From: Ascochyta rabiei
Lineage: Eukaryota > Ascomycota > Dothideomycetes > Pleosporales > Didymellaceae
NCBI RefSeq assembly: GCF_004011695.2
Contig: NC_082413.1
Coordinates: 868,001-932,000, forward strand
Direction: 5' to 3'
DNA: 64,000 bases
The notes beneath the pieces were generated by a model, which was given only the letters and a program-made list of their open reading frames with translations, did no database searches and had not been told where the DNA came from. This document shows positions 41,397-53,930 of this stretch, in pieces (the first letter of the stretch is position 1; the number at the start of each line of letters is the position of its first letter). A program made the position numbers and the translations under genes.

Positions 41397-43193
41397 ATGT
41401 CGCTCTTCGCACCTAGGCTTTTGACGACTGTCTCACTCCGTTACGCTGTCAGAACTGCCTTGATTCAAGCTTCTCGATACTCAAGCCTTGCAGTCTCGTG
41501 CCATTCTGTGATCAAGCCACGTTATTTCAGTCAGCATCGCACCATGATGACCGATCCTAAGCATTTCATGTACACCAGCGGCGAGACAGATCCTGTGTGG
41601 ATTCATCAGGTGCCCTACAAGAGCATTCCGAAGTTCTCAAAGCTCGACAGGGACCTTGAGACAGATGTTTGCATCGTTGGATCCGGTATCTCAGGTGTCT
41701 CGGTTGCATACGAGCTTGTCACTCGAGGATTGAACGTCGTCTTGATCGAAGGCCGCGAGATCCTCTCTGGAGAGACGGGCCGCACGAGTGGTCATCTTGC
41801 CAACGATCTGGACGATGGGTACACTGCGATTGCTAAGAAGCACGGCGACAAAGGTGCGAAGGCTGCCGCCGAGTCGCATACCTGGGCGTTGAACCGTGTT
41901 GGCGAGATCTCGAAGCAGCTCGGTATCGAGTGCGAATACCGCCATCTTCCTGGTTATGACTTCTCCCAGTACCCCAAGAGCGACAAGAGACACGCCGAGG
42001 ACATGAAATCGGTAATCGAAGATGGTCGGAAAGCGAAGGAGTTGGGTATTGCGACAGAGTACAAGGAGGGTTTCAAACTCAAGGGTTGGGAGGGTACCCC
42101 AGACCAGAGTGACGCAGTCATCTATCAAGGACAGGCCACCTTCCACCCAACTCAATACGTGTTGGGCATACTCAAGTTCCTCCAACAGCAGCCGAATTTC
42201 TCCTGCTACACTAACACACGATGCATGGACGTCAAGGAGAAGGGCGTCGAGATCTTGGGCATGGGCCACAAAGAGGTTATCGTCAGCACACTCGACGGTC
42301 ACACTATCAAGTGCGCCGACGCTGTCGAAGCGACCTGCGTCCCTCTCCAGAAGCTATCCGTCATCGCCGAGGAGGAGTACTACCGCACGTACTGCGTTGC
42401 AATTCGCGTACCGAAGGGTTCAGTTGAGGACTGCCTCTTTTACGACTCAGCCGAGATGTACAAATACGTGCGTCTCACCGCGTGTGATGAGGAGTTTGAC
42501 TATCTGGTCACGGGAGGTGGTGACCACAAGGTCGGTCAGGGCGACACGATAGCACCTTTTAAGGAGCTTGAGGACTGGACACGATCACGTTTCCCTCAAG
42601 CAACCACCGTCGACTACAAGTGGAGTGGACAAGTCTTCGAGCCTGTCGACTACATGGCCTTCATCGGCAAGAATCAGGGCATGAAGCACACCTACATCAT
42701 CACTGGGGACAGTGGTAACGGTCTCACGCATGGCGTTCTGGCAGGAAGACTGATTGCTGACGAGATTACGGGGCAACCAAATCCGTGGGCTTCTCTCTAC
42801 AACCCCAGCCGTTTCTCATCTATCGTCAAATCCCTGCCTAGCATGATTAGCCACGACTTGCAGATCAACTCACAGTACAAGCGCTTTCTGCAATCCGACA
42901 TCAAGGACATCGAGGACCTGGTACCTGGCGAGGGCGGTGTCCTCAACCCCACCGGCAAGAAGCCCCTGGCGGTCTACAAGGACGATGGCGGACAAATTCA
43001 CAAATTCAGCGCTCTGTGCCCTCACTTGAAGGGTGTTGTGTGCTGGAATTCGGCGGAGAAGAGCTGGGACTGCCCCGTACATGGCAGCAGGTTCAGCAAG
43101 GACGGCGTGCAGCTCATCGGACCCTCGAAGGCTGGTCTTGAGCCGGCGAATGAGAGTGGGGAGGCGTTGCAGAACGAGGCCATCAAGGCCTAG
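41397..43193 (+). CDS. FAD-dependent oxidoreductase with C-terminal Rieske domain
   Basis: Single exon, 598 aa. The first 45 residues are Arg/Ser-rich without acidic residues (MSLFAPRLLTTVSLRYAVRT), which fits mitochondrial import; a second start lies at MMTDPKHF. The DAO-type FAD domain follows, with DVCIVGSGISGVSVAYELV (about 90-108), the GETGRTSGHL segment, and a late GDSGNGLTHGVLAGRLIADE motif. The C-terminal 90 residues are a Rieske [2Fe-2S] domain: C-P-H, then 15 residues, then C-P-V-H (FSALCPHLKGVVC ... WDCPVHGSRF), with all four ligands present. This glycine-oxidase-like plus Rieske fusion is widespread in fungi and bacteria; its substrate is unknown. It sits just outside the siderophore locus and contains iron, but no iron-GATA site lies in its promoter. 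Confidence 0.9.
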   Translation: MSLFAPRLLTTVSLRYAVRTALIQASRYSSLAVSCHSVIKPRYFSQHRTMMTDPKHFMYTSGETDPVWIHQVPYKSIPKFSKLDRDLETDVCIVGSGISGVSVAYELVTRGLNVVLIEGREILSGETGRTSGHLANDLDDGYTAIAKKHGDKGAKAAAESHTWALNRVGEISKQLGIECEYRHLPGYDFSQYPKSDKRHAEDMKSVIEDGRKAKELGIATEYKEGFKLKGWEGTPDQSDAVIYQGQATFHPTQYVLGILKFLQQQPNFSCYTNTRCMDVKEKGVEILGMGHKEVIVSTLDGHTIKCADAVEATCVPLQKLSVIAEEEYYRTYCVAIRVPKGSVEDCLFYDSAEMYKYVRLTACDEEFDYLVTGGGDHKVGQGDTIAPFKELEDWTRSRFPQATTVDYKWSGQVFEPVDYMAFIGKNQGMKHTYIITGDSGNGLTHGVLAGRLIADEITGQPNPWASLYNPSRFSSIVKSLPSMISHDLQINSQYKRFLQSDIKDIEDLVPGEGGVLNPTGKKPLAVYKDDGGQIHKFSALCPHLKGVVCWNSAEKSWDCPVHGSRFSKDGVQLIGPSKAGLEPANESGEALQNEAIKA

Positions 43194-43530
43194 ACAGCCA
43201 TGGTGATGACTGAGATGGAAAGCCTACTTGACCCAGAGAGGCAGTCAAGAGACGCCGAGGGTTTTATGTGTATACTTCATCAAAATTCTCCACAGCAACT
43301 GATCCTACTGCTCGTGATGTACGAAGTTGAGTCATTTAGCCACCCTAATCTACGTTGGTAGGTAAAACATGATATCCAGAACCCAGTCCAGGTCCGCTCA
43401 GTAGTCACGCTCGCATGATCAAGAATCCATAAACGCCGGGGTGTCCAGACATCTCGATCTCATCATGATCCTGATGATCGAAGCCCTCAGCTCTCTCTTT
43501 CCCGGTCAAATACTCTCGGAATCAGACCTC
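43194..43530. other. convergent 3' ends, nothing recognised
   Basis: Spacer between the FAD/Rieske gene and RSC9, which end towards each other. Confidence 0.5.
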
Positions 43531-46500
43531 CTAAGCCCCACCATCAGCAACAGCCTTCAACAGCCCACCCATGTAGTTCTTCAATGTGAGATTGTGGCTT
43601 GCCACGAAAGCGAGCTGCTCCCTGACCGGCGCAAAGACTCTCGGCACCCACCCTACACTCTTAGCCTCCTGCTCTTCCCGCTCTCCGTCTTCTCGTGCCT
43701 GCTCGCGTGCAGCATCGCCCAGACGCGGCTTCTTCGCTCCAGTGGTACGGTGTGTGCTTGGGCTCTGCGGTTCCGTAGCGCTAAACGTACGTTTGTGTGT
43801 GGGCGCATCGGGGATCTCGAGGACCTCTGACGGCGGCGGGATCTTATTCAGCTGTCGCGCTAGGTTGCGGAGGACGAGAACGGAGGACAGGGGCAAGCCG
43901 GCGGCATCGTTAGCTTCATCGGTGGCGGTGTTGAAGTAGCGGAAGTTAGGGGTCAGAGATGAGGATTTGTCTGTAGATGTGTAGTTGTCATTGCTGCCCG
44001 GGTTGCTGTTGTAGCCGGCAATTGATGCTTGAGCGGAGGAGGTGGAGGGGCGCGCGTCTTCGGCGGCACGATTGTGACGTGCATGAATCGCTTGCTTGAT
44101 GGATGTATCAGGGAGATGGGTTTTGATGTGCTGACCGGCTAAGAACGCAGAGTCTGTGTCTGAGGTGAAATGGCTGCAGTTCGCCCAGTAGCAATTATAG
44201 TTTTGAGGGTTTGAGGTGGTAATTGCGTCGCCGTTCTCCATGTCGATATCTGGTTTGGGTTCGAGAAGCCATTGGCCTGTTTCTTGGTCGCGAGGAACTT
44301 TGAGATGGGCGCCGACGACGTGTTCCCACATTGCTCGTGCCCCTGATGCAAACTCGCCGCACTCTGTTTTGGCAGAGTACTCTTGCTCTGGCTGGCCGTT
44401 GACGATGTTTGGTGCTATCCAACAGCAACGTATGTATTGCTTCTTGGTGCTGGGGTCGACTGGTACGGATCTTGGCCTAATGCCTCTGATCGTGTACTTC
44501 GGTTGGCCGCCAACTGTCAACACTTGCGCAGATGCGCCACCGAAGGTTGTTGAGACATTCGTGATAAAGTCCTTGGCTGGCATAAGTGCCTTAAACGCGG
44601 ACGGGTTGGCCGTCATGGCTTCTTGGAATGCTGCGTTGTATGCCGACCAGAGCTGGATCTGGGTAATCTCGCCTGTTGGATCCTCCTCGAAACATGTCTT
44701 CAGCCACTGGGAGCTTCGCTCCGGCTCCTCGAGTGTCACCAGGTGATCGATTATTGCAGAGGAAAGCTTGGGTGCCGCATCGTTGGGCGTCGAAGATTTG
44801 GTCGGTTTTGGCGTATTGCGCCTTTCTTCGTAGGCGATGGCGCCGAATTGCAGTAATCGTACAAGTTGGCCTACAACACCTTCGATGTTCACTTCGTGCG
44901 CAAGAAGCTCAACGTTATCTGGGAAGCCTGTAAACAGGTACAGGAAGTCCAGACATGCTATCCTAAGATCCTCGTCCTCGACAAGCAGCCAGTCGCATAT
45001 CGACTGTAGTGTCTTGACGGGTACGTCTGACAATTTGTTTGTGGCTTCGAGGTTCATCGATATCCTGCCAAGCGCCCTTAGCGAGGTGATGATTCGGCCA
45101 CGATCGTCGGTATCAATCTGAGCCAGTAGAGATTGGTACACAGGGTCTTGTGAGTCCAATATCCAGTATTTGGTAAGTTGCTCGGCGATCTCAAGGGCGT
45201 AGTGTTGCAGTTCAACAACAGTGGGATGTTTTGGCAGGTTGAGTAAAATGACAATCAAGTCCCGAACAGCCGGGATCATGGAAGCAAACAGAGCGTTCTC
45301 TTTGAGCATCACCATGTTCCGAATGATCAATGCTGCTTCGTTGATCATATTGAGGGCCTTCGCGTTCTCTTCTGGAAGCAAGTCGTCGTCGATGTCCAGA
45401 GTTTGCAGCGCGCGAATCTTCTTCAGCAAATCCTTGGTACCCGACAAGCCATTCAGGACGTCCGCTTGGTCAAATTCCTCCTCTACGTATGAGATGTCCC
45501 ATTGAACATCGAAGAACAATGATCCAACATCGATGACTTTTGCGATGAGTGCCTCGGCAAGTCCCGGGAATTGGTCGAAACGGTACTTGTCGCCTCGTTC
45601 GTGGGAGATTTTGACAAGGTGGTGTAACGCATATGCTTCTTCTTCTGGTTCTTTTGATCGTAATGCGTGTAGTGCGCGAATGTAAATGTTCGGTCCCGGG
45701 AAGCCAGTACCGGGAAGCATCATCCCCTTCAGTGGAACTGGCCTGTTTTTCCTGTTCACGATGTACTTCTTCCGTGAAGCAACGTAGGCGTCCAGGTTGT
45801 TCGACGGTGTTACGACCTGCTTTAGTGCCAGGGGAATGTTTGTCCGCGGCTCATAGTTTGCAATGGCTACAGCTGCCGCACTCGTGCCGTATCCGTTGGG
45901 CTGTGGGGAATTCAAATGGCCTGCAGATTGGCGTGTTTGCCTGATCGAGCTCTCTGGCTGAAAAAGCACGCGCTGTGGGGGCGCATGGCGTAATGATCTT
46001 GTTGCCCTCCCAGTGCTCCCTGGCTCGTCTACGTCCATCTTGTCGTCTTTTGGTGTCTTCTTGACGTCGCCGTCTTCGTCTGAATCGTCCGAGTCTCCGT
46101 TCCTCAGCCTTTCGGTCTCGCGACTGCCTCGGTAGAAGTTCTCAACGGTTCGGTTGAGCAGGTCCCCTCCCTTGGCTGTGATATCTTCGAGGATCTCTTT
46201 CGGCGGTGGTTCGCGCTTATGTATAGTTGATATCTCGTAGGCTCTAGAACAGGTGTCAGCATGTTGTGGACACAGCTGCAGTGGAATGCGCACGCAAGGT
46301 TCTTGTAGTATGCTGTCTTGACCAGGAATGCCTGCGTGGTGAGCTGACTTGCAGAGCTGTCACGCAGAAAGTCTGTTGCTAGTCTTCTCCACGCAAGCTT
46401 GTTATTCTTCGTATCTGAGACCTTATCGTATCCGCCTTCTTCATTTACGCGCTTGTACAGGCGCAACAAGTCAATGTGCTGGTTAGCAACTTTGGGCTCG

Positions 46501-46665
46501 CGGTCGAGAAACGTCCTGCGCGTGACATCAGTATGCGCTCGAAGCAATGTAGCGATATCAAAGCACCCACCCTCTCTTCTCGTGGTATGCTTCCAGCTCC
46601 TCAATAAACTTGTCGTATTCTTCGGTGCGCTCAATGGAGGGTTCTCGCGGTTTGCTGGGCGCCAT
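43531..46665 (-). CDS. RSC9: chromatin-remodelling complex subunit RSC9 (ARID + RFX)
   Basis: Three exons, 46665-46571, 46515-46294 and 46243-43531, giving 1009 aa. Both introns (55 and 50 nt) lie in the ARID domain, and splicing restores it: EEYDKFIEELEAYHEKRGTF, then DLLRLYKRVNEEGGYDKV, RRLATDFL, LVKTAYYKNLAAYE. After an acidic linker comes a long helical armadillo-like region (about 230-590), then an RFX-type DNA-binding domain at about 614-697 (QLWSAYNAAFQEA ... KDFITNVSTTFGGASAQVL ... TIRGIRPR), and Cys/His segments (CCWIAPN ... WEHVVGAHL; CYWANCSHF ... GQHIKTHL) resembling C2H2 fingers. This layout matches fungal Rsc9 and metazoan ARID2 of the RSC/PBAF class of SWI/SNF remodellers, which act in the nucleus. 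The gene diverges from a REC114-like gene. Confidence 0.88.
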
Positions 46666-47036
46666 GGTTCAGTGCGCGCACAATCTCCAGTACTTAGTAG
46701 TGTCAGTCGCGGGACACCCACAGGCTGAGTGGTGTGCCTGACACAGACGCGGTGTCGGTGGTAACTGCGATTGTCGCGGCGCGTTCGGTCGCGGTGCTGC
46801 TGGATGAACACCAGAATGCCAGAGCTCCAGTTCCACTTTGGCGCGAACCAACAACGCTAGTTGGTGCACGTGACGCGAACCCATAGTTCCTTCCTTCCCA
46901 AGCCATCTCTCGCCTCAACAACACATCTGAGCTGGTGGAAAGCTGCCTGTGGGCCACAAAACAAAAGCTTGTTATTATTTTGCAGGCCGACTGCAATTGA
47001 TGCTTAACTGACACTGCAGCTTGCTCACAGACCGTC
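46666..47036. other. divergent promoter of RSC9 and the REC114-like gene
   Basis: 370 bp between two start codons. No specific element recognised. Confidence 0.55.
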
Positions 47037-48693
47037 ATGATCTCGCTTTCGCTGGCGAAGCTGTCGACCGCGCAAGATGCTTACCCTGACGAGCAAAACT
47101 TTCAATGGAGGCATGAAACTAACAACCTCATTTGTGTCGTCGACTCTTATCAGATCGGTGGCTCGGCACTTCAGCTCCTGAAGATTGTACAAGGCACACA
47201 GGTTCGAGTAAGAGCTGCAATCAGCCCTTACTCTACTACTTCGAAGCCTGACTGACAAAGAAGCTTGTTTTCCATGCTGACGCAGTCTTTACAGGAACAC
47301 ATCGAGCTCGAGCGTTTGATCGTTGAAGGACGAGAGCTCATAAGGGGCATGCAGGAACGTGGTATCGAGCTGAAAGGTGATCAGCTGCCTATATCCGCCA
47401 TCGTTCGGTGTCCGCTACTTGCCATCCGGTGGCAACTGCCAAATAAGCAGGTGAATCAACACCAGAGTCTCTCGAGCATCGAGCTTATGATTTGTATAGG
47501 TTCGCCGTCTGCAGATCAGGTTTCAGACAAACGAAGACTTCGATCAAGTGTATAGCCACCTTCACCAATTGGGCTTACGTATGAGCCCGCCCCAAAGCCA
47601 ATCGAAAGATCGAGGTTCAACTGCAGGTTCAGGAACCAGCGCAAGGCTAGCACCCTCACCAACACGACCTACAGCTCAATCTACAGGGCCATCTTGCCCT
47701 CCCTCAAGACTCACCGAGATCACGAATCGGCCTTACACTGCCGTGTCTGCTCCCACCGCAATAGAGTCTCAGATACAGGAAGCTGCCCATACGCGACCCG
47801 CCTCTGCATTCTCGAGTGCCAGTTTCGCACCTACAAACCCTCTTACACCTCCGATGTACTTTCCCAGACCAGACTCTGCTTCGGTATCGTCTTCAGACTA
47901 TCCCACCAGCTTTTCCCCACAGAATCGACCAATAGCAACCATTGAACAGCATGATGTATTTGCCTCACGCCCAGAGACAGCTCTTCTTTATGACCGACCT
48001 GACACTGCGGAACTTCCGCCTCGAAGAGAGCTTCCATTTCGGCGTGATTCCTTGCCGACGTCTTCTGGAAACGACAGTAATCGCCCTCAGAGCCGCCCAT
48101 CAACTGGTCTGATGGGCCCTCCACCAATGCCCAACCGTGTCAGTGATCTGAGGCCAGGCTCTGCTCGGAATGCAGCTTTCGACAGCGACCTACCTCCTCT
48201 TCGTCTACCAACAATCGTACCTGATATCGCAAAGACGTCGCCTGTACATCAACGACCGCTTACTCCATTGCCGCCTGCAAGAAGTCCTCCGAAGCCAGCA
48301 CAGACTACAACAACATACGAAGAGCAGCAACCCCTTCCGTCGGCCTCATCATCACCTCATGCATACCCAACTCCCACTTCTACGTCTCCCGTTGCGGCAC
48401 GACCACTCAGCGCTGCTAGCAGTGCCAGTCAGAACCAGCGCGAGCCCGCGTCACCGAGTGCATTTACAAGTTCTCCCGCTCGCGGGAGCAAGGATCGAAG
48501 CGACCGTGCTCATGCTCCTGTTCGGTCAGACGACACCGAGAACGCCTTGAGAGCCTACGCGATGCAAAGCGACGACAAACGCACAGCTGCCCTGAACAGC
48601 TTCATCTTCAAAAGTCTTGACGATAACAATTTCGTGACGCTTGTGGAAGACATGGAGATGAACTGGGCCCGACTTGGTCTGGGCACATGGTGA
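47037..48693 (+). CDS. REC114/Rec7-like meiotic recombination protein
   Basis: Three exons, 47037-47207, 47286-47450 and 47500-48693, giving 509 aa; introns of 78 and 49 nt are both phase 0. The N-terminal 150 residues look like the Rec114 PH-type domain: FQWRHETNNLICVVDSY, SALQLLKIVQ, a charged helix HIELERLIVEGREL, and the beta strand before a helix VRRLQIRFQTNEDFDQVYSH, matching conserved signature motifs. A 300-residue Ser/Pro-rich disordered linker follows. The last 40 residues form a short helix (LNSFIFKSLDDNNFVTLVED) ending WARLGLGTW, the place where Rec114 binds Mei4. Rec114 condenses with Mei4 and Mer2 to drive Spo11 breaks. The domain call is by pattern only; the family is fast-evolving. 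Confidence 0.6.
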
Positions 48694-49703
48694 GTTTGAG
48701 ATGATAGCGTTTTTTGCGAGCAGATGAGGCGGAAGTGCAGATGAAAGCAGATATTGAAACATGTGATGGATCAAAAGCTTGGAGTGTGAACCTTCCAACG
48801 ACTTCTTCCTCGATCAAGACTTATCTCTACCTCTTTCCAACCAAGATCGCTCTCATCGTCGTTACCACTAATATCTTAGCGCGTACCGTAGAAGCCATCA
48901 TCTCAAAATAAACATGATCATTCAACGCCCCCACATCACCCACTAGCACGCCAGCGCAACAATTCGGTACGCACATCGTCCCCACGATCCCGCAACCCCT
49001 GCAGAAACTGCTAGCGCACCGCACGGAGCGTCAGAAAAGCTTGACAAAGCTTAACAAAGCTTATTTCCAGGAGTCCGGTGAAGAGCGATCCGGATCATCC
49101 ACACGGCCCAAACCGGCGCCCCACCAAACCAAGCGAAACTAGACAGCCGAAAACAGTGTCGCCACGTACTAGCTCGTTGCATCCAGCTGGAACAACCGTG
49201 GATCGCATGGTGGCTAAAGAGCTTAGGGTCTGCACTGGGTACGTGGAAACGCGGCATCCGCAGGGAGCCGGCGCGGTGCATGAGCTCGGCCATCGCGGCG
49301 CTGTGGCTGATCTGAGGGAAGGTGAGGCGCACGCTTGCTCCGTGTAGGTCGTCGAGTCTGGATCAACAGCAGAGGGGCAGGTGCAAGGTAGGTGGTTGTT
49401 TGAGCTAGATTCGCATCCCGTGAAGAGACGCGTACGCAAGCAAACTATCGGATTAGAACAGGGGTATAAGCTCCCACCAGAAGAAGACGAATGATAAGAT
49501 TCCGTGCCATACTCCTCTCCCGAAATGAAATCGTTGGACAGGGTGGTTCTAGCGTGCCACAGTGTCGTGGCTGGGGCGACTGATTCCTCAGTGCAGCTTG
49601 ATTTGATTTGACGAATGAGTTACGGCGGACCAATCAATGTCGGCACCTGTGGCGTGGTGGACTTTCGTAGATCGCAACAAAGAAAAGCAAGCGAGAGTAC
49701 GGA
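48694..49703. other. intergenic region, convergent gene ends
   Basis: About 1 kb between the REC114-like gene and the RGT1-like gene. It holds a three-copy AAAGCTTnAC repeat at 49034-49063, each with a HindIII-type AAGCTT. Frames at 49051-49439 overlap on opposite strands and show no domain. Confidence 0.5.
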
Positions 49704-52239
49704 TCACGAGATTGATGCTATGAAGTCATCTTTGCTCAATGCACTCGAGTCAAAGTTATTCCCGCCTTTAGCGTCTGGCGATGACGCTGTTAGTTGTTGC
49801 TGTGCTGCAGCGGCTGTTGCTTGCGCCATTGCAGCGTCATTTGCTGCGGCCATGACTGCTGAGAGATCGTGCTCGGCGTTGGCAAGTGATGTGTCGTGGT
49901 TCCCATTGTCTGCACTGCTGACTGGACGTGCTTCGGTACCTTCGCGCTCACCGACAGCTGCCGCAGCAAGATGTTGAAGACCAGCCATGTTGGGTTCCGA
50001 CGCTGGGCTTGTTTGTTCGGGAACACTGTTTGTTGGGGGTGTGGGCGTTTGCTTTTGATTTAGCGTTTCCTGTAAGGCTGTGTCCCAGCTTACATGGTCC
50101 ATGCTACGGTGAATGATCTGTCCGTTGTTGAGAGCATCGCTCATCTCTTTGATGGCAGCATGCGCCTCGACCTGAGTTTCAACTCGATCAGAGAGTTCGA
50201 CCAGAGAAGTCGCCACAAGGCTAGCGAACACATGGTGCAATGGTGTGATTGCTCCACTTGCCAAGTTGGTAAGGAGTTCTCTTGTCAGACCAAGAAGGTC
50301 AGTTGAGGGCATGGTTTGTGAGGACAGACGCCCTACAAAGACGCGCAGATATTGATAAGCGAGGTGGGGTGGGGAGTGATTGGTCAAGTCGGTGATGTCT
50401 ATCGATTCTCGAAAGCCTGTTAGTTGACCGTTGAGATAGATAGACTCGGGCGAAGTGGCAGCCAAAGGGAGTAATGCGAATGGCGACGAAAGTTCTATGC
50501 TAGGCACGCTGCCTGCGCGGTTGACAGCAGCCACCTGACCGACGATCTTGGTAGCCCCTATGCGAAGTCAGTTGTGGCATAAATCCCGAGTGCGTAGACA
50601 ATACTCACGAGCAAGATGGTAGCCAAGATCACCGAGTGCTACATAATCGTCACGAGTCAGGGATCCTGAATGCAGCGGGAGCATGATGTCTTTTGATCGA
50701 CTAGAAGCATGGAATCGATCCAAGATGAACGCTGTCCAGAACACACGACGTGAGCTCTGGAACGCCTCTTGGTCTTGGTTCTTCAGCGGGTTCAACACTC
50801 TGGCATCGTTGATGCCCGCTTCAGTGATACACCCTGCAATTTGACCGAGGAGCTGAGAGATGCTCCCCACAACCCCTAGCCCAGGTTTGTCTGCTGCTAG
50901 GGCGAGCAGTATCAACGATTGGCAGTACACCAGGTTGTTGTAGAACTGCCGTGATGGTTCAGCATCACTCAGTGTGAGCTTCGCCGCGTCGGCCAAGGCA
51001 AAGGTCTGTTGCAAGAGTTGAGTTACGCTCGCATCGATCTGTGGCAATGCTCTGGGCGCGAACGAACGAACACAGACATCTAAGGAGAGAAAGAAGGCTT
51101 CGCGCAATTTAGCTGGACAGTTCGTAAGGCGGTTCAAGGCCGTAGAGTCGTGCGGCAGGATTGGGAGTGTAGGATGGATCATGTTGTAGTACCTGAGAGC
51201 ACGTTAGCTGGCCGTCCGAACATCAAGACTAAAGCCTACTTACGCTTTCAGCGTGTTTTCGTTTGAACCTGTAATAAGATTGCCAGCCAATGCCATCTCA
51301 CCGAACGAGGTGCGACGATCGCCATTGAGTGGTAATTCTTGAGTAGTCAGCAGAGAGAGCATGGTTTGCTCGAGCGGGTGGTCATTACCGCGGTCCTGAC
51401 CGGACCAGCTGGACCGGCCAAAAGCATCCTGAAACCCTTCTGACATGCTATGCGTACGTTTTCGGTGGAATTGAGGCGGACTCTGAATATCTGCAAACCC
51501 CTGCTCTGCCATGTTTTGTAGGTCAAATTGGTGGGCTTGAGGCTGCTGGATTTGGCTCTCAAGCGAATTCAAACGATCTGCAAGCTCCTTGATGTACCTA
51601 GCGAACGTGGGTCAGCTCACTGCGCCTTTGGCTCTTTGGAAGCAAAATAAATACCCTTTGCTGGGTCCGCGCTTCATTGGCTGCCTGCTGAACTGGCATC
51701 TCGCCCCTGTCCTCTTACAGCTTGAGCAAGCCTCTGGTCCGTTCTCGCTGGTCGCGTCGCATCGAATCTATGCTGTATGAGCATACTGCAAGCCTCAAAG
51801 TCCACTGGATACCGCATACCTTCTTCCGCCGGCACTCGTCGCAAGCTCGTGACACCTTCGATCGCTTTCGGTTTGGGTCGTTGGGATCGAACTGTTCGTG
51901 TTGTTCGCCTAAGCTCATCGCGACGTGTGCCATCTGCTGCGGCGAGTGCGTCGGCCGCTGCTGGGCTTGAAAATGCGGGTGCGCGCCCTGCAAAGAGGCC
52001 ATCTGAGCTGGCTGCTGGTACTGAGGTTGCTGCGGACCGCCTGAGTGCATCACTTGGTTGCTGAACTGCTGAAGCTTCTCCTGCAGCTGAAGTTCAGGGT
52101 CGGTCAAGTCGTGATGCTGCTGATGTTGCGGTTGCTGCTGCTGCTGCTGCTGCTGTGTGGGAGGTGTGCCATTGTGATTCCCATATGGACCTGGTCCACC
52201 ACCCATCTGCGTATCGGGGTCGGCATAATTCGATGTCAT
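49704..52239 (-). CDS. RGT1: Zn2Cys6 transcription factor, RGT1-like
   Basis: Five exons, 52239-51820, 51767-51655, 51597-51244, 51192-50609 and 50557-49704, giving 774 aa; introns of 51-57 nt. The Gal4-type cluster is split by intron 1 and restored as CX2CX6CX10CX2CX6C (C133, C136, C143, C154, C157, C164) with the basic RRKK. Upstream is a Gln-rich region with a CAG-coded run; downstream a short coiled-coil linker (YIKELADRLNSLESQI). The fungal TF domain begins YYNMIHPTLPILPHD and includes FWTAFILDRFHASSR. The tail is Ala/Gln-rich. This order matches the Rgt1-type glucose-response repressors common in Pezizomycotina annotation, which in yeast control hexose-transporter genes. Target genes here are unknown. 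Some relatives act on amino-acid or drug genes, so RGT1 is a best guess. Confidence 0.78.
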
Positions 52240-53750
52240 CGTGCAGTGTACTGCGAATGTGACACTGTGTGCGCGTAGTCCTTGCGCGCGACAGTAAATT
52301 CACAGAGGGCGTGGGAAAGGTTGTGCGACGCGTTCGCGCGTGATCTGGTTCGCTGTCGTCGAGTTCACGAGGCGCGAGGTTGAGTGAGGGCCGAGGGAGT
52401 TTTGCGCGCGCTGCTTGACGAATCTGGCGCTAGCGTCCTTCGAACAGCACAGAGAGGCACACCCTCGCAGTACACCGTCCTAAAATCGAGTGAAGCCATG
52501 GTGGTCTTCGTCAACATACTTGACCACTTTGCAGTGGTCTGTAGTGGTGCTCTGGCGTCTAGCAGGCTATCGGTGACGTTGTCGTCGCATCGGAAGAACC
52601 TTCGGAGCGCGCTGCACCCTCATCAAGATCGAATTGCAGGTATGCTCAGCAGTTTGCACTCTCAGGCTGACGAGAACAGTCAGGCGTTCAGCAATCGCAG
52701 TCGATCCAGCGATGTTGATCTGCCTGGTTGTGCAAATTGTGTGCATGCTGCCTCTTGTGAGAGTTGGCGGTGATGGACGATACCCTTAACAGACTTGCCA
52801 TCATCTTCAAAGCTCTACCATGGTCAGTAGGACGATCTCGCATAGCCATTGGCCTATCTTAGCACTTTGTGCTGGCAGGCGTAGTAGACATGTCTCCAGC
52901 TTACTCGATCATGCCGGCAACGAGAAGAGCGGAATCTTTTTGACGTACTAGCATGGCCGTGTGTACATCAGAAGATAGGTCTGCAACACGACTGAAGCCG
53001 TGTTGAGTTTGATAGATGCCAAATGGTTACGTCGGAAGACTGGAGGCAGTCTCTTGTCTGAAGCATGTTGGCCACCATGTAACCATGAACAGTGTCAACG
53101 TTGGTTGGAAGATTGCCATTGTCCCACAGAATAGTACATACAACTGCTACACATGCGTGCCTCGGCCAAACGCTTGACTGGTTCAACCTGTGGTTTGGCT
53201 GGTATCATGTGCAGTCTGTTGTCCCAACACTTTGGTGTAGCCAACAGACTAGCAACGGACACTTGCAGCATCGAACAAGAGCAGGGACTGTGGATCAACA
53301 CGCCTGAGGCTCACTAGAACATAGCTACAGTGTGTGTTGAGACGAGCATCAAGCATACAACCCCACGGAGAAGCGGGCAGAGCGTTTCGAACGAAGCGTG
53401 AGCGAGCGCCAACGGTTTGCCCAGTGTTCTGGAGAAGGCTCCCCACCTCGACGCTAGAGTACAGCTGCATCCACTCCACGGTGGCTGCCGTGGATCGTAA
53501 AACGATCATTTTCGCCAACGTTTTCATGCTCTGCGCCCAGACGACAAGTGGAAGGGTGAAAAGCTGGCCAGCCACTCGACGAGCATTCGCTACTGGTGCT
53601 GCACAGGAAACTCATCTCCACTCGGCAACGGGCGCAGTGCTCTTTGCGCCACGACAGTCGGTCGTGACCGAAAGCAGACTAGAAGAAGCTACGAAGCCGA
53701 TCTCTGAAGACAATGGAACTCGCCGTAGACTGATCGCATCGTGAAGATGG

Positions 53751-53930
53751 GTAGTGAGGGCAAGACGACAGCGACTGTGATGCAGGTAGTGAGGGCAAGG
53801 CGACAGCGACTGTGATGCAAGTAGACGGTGTGTGGACACGCTTCGCTGGTTAGGTGGAGCAGCTGCGCACAGGCTGATGCTCGAGCGCAGAGTTGCAGAG
53901 TCGCAGAGTTGCAGAGTCGCAGAGTTGCAG
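53751..53930. repeat. two short tandem repeats
   Basis: First, two copies of a 34-bp unit, period 35, differing at one base (53751-53784 and 53786-53819). Second, 67 bp later, about 2.7 copies of a 16-bp unit containing AGAGTTGCAGAGTCGC (53887-53930). Confidence 0.85.

Noticed and set aside
47147..47155. ATCTGATAA on the minus strand inside the first exon of the REC114-like gene
   Set aside because: A single copy within coding sequence, outside the siderophore locus. One match per about 65 kb is the chance level, so this acts as a background control.
49034..49063. Three close AAGCTT sites
   Set aside because: Part of a short AAAGCTTnAC repeat. Too short to suggest an element or a cloning join.
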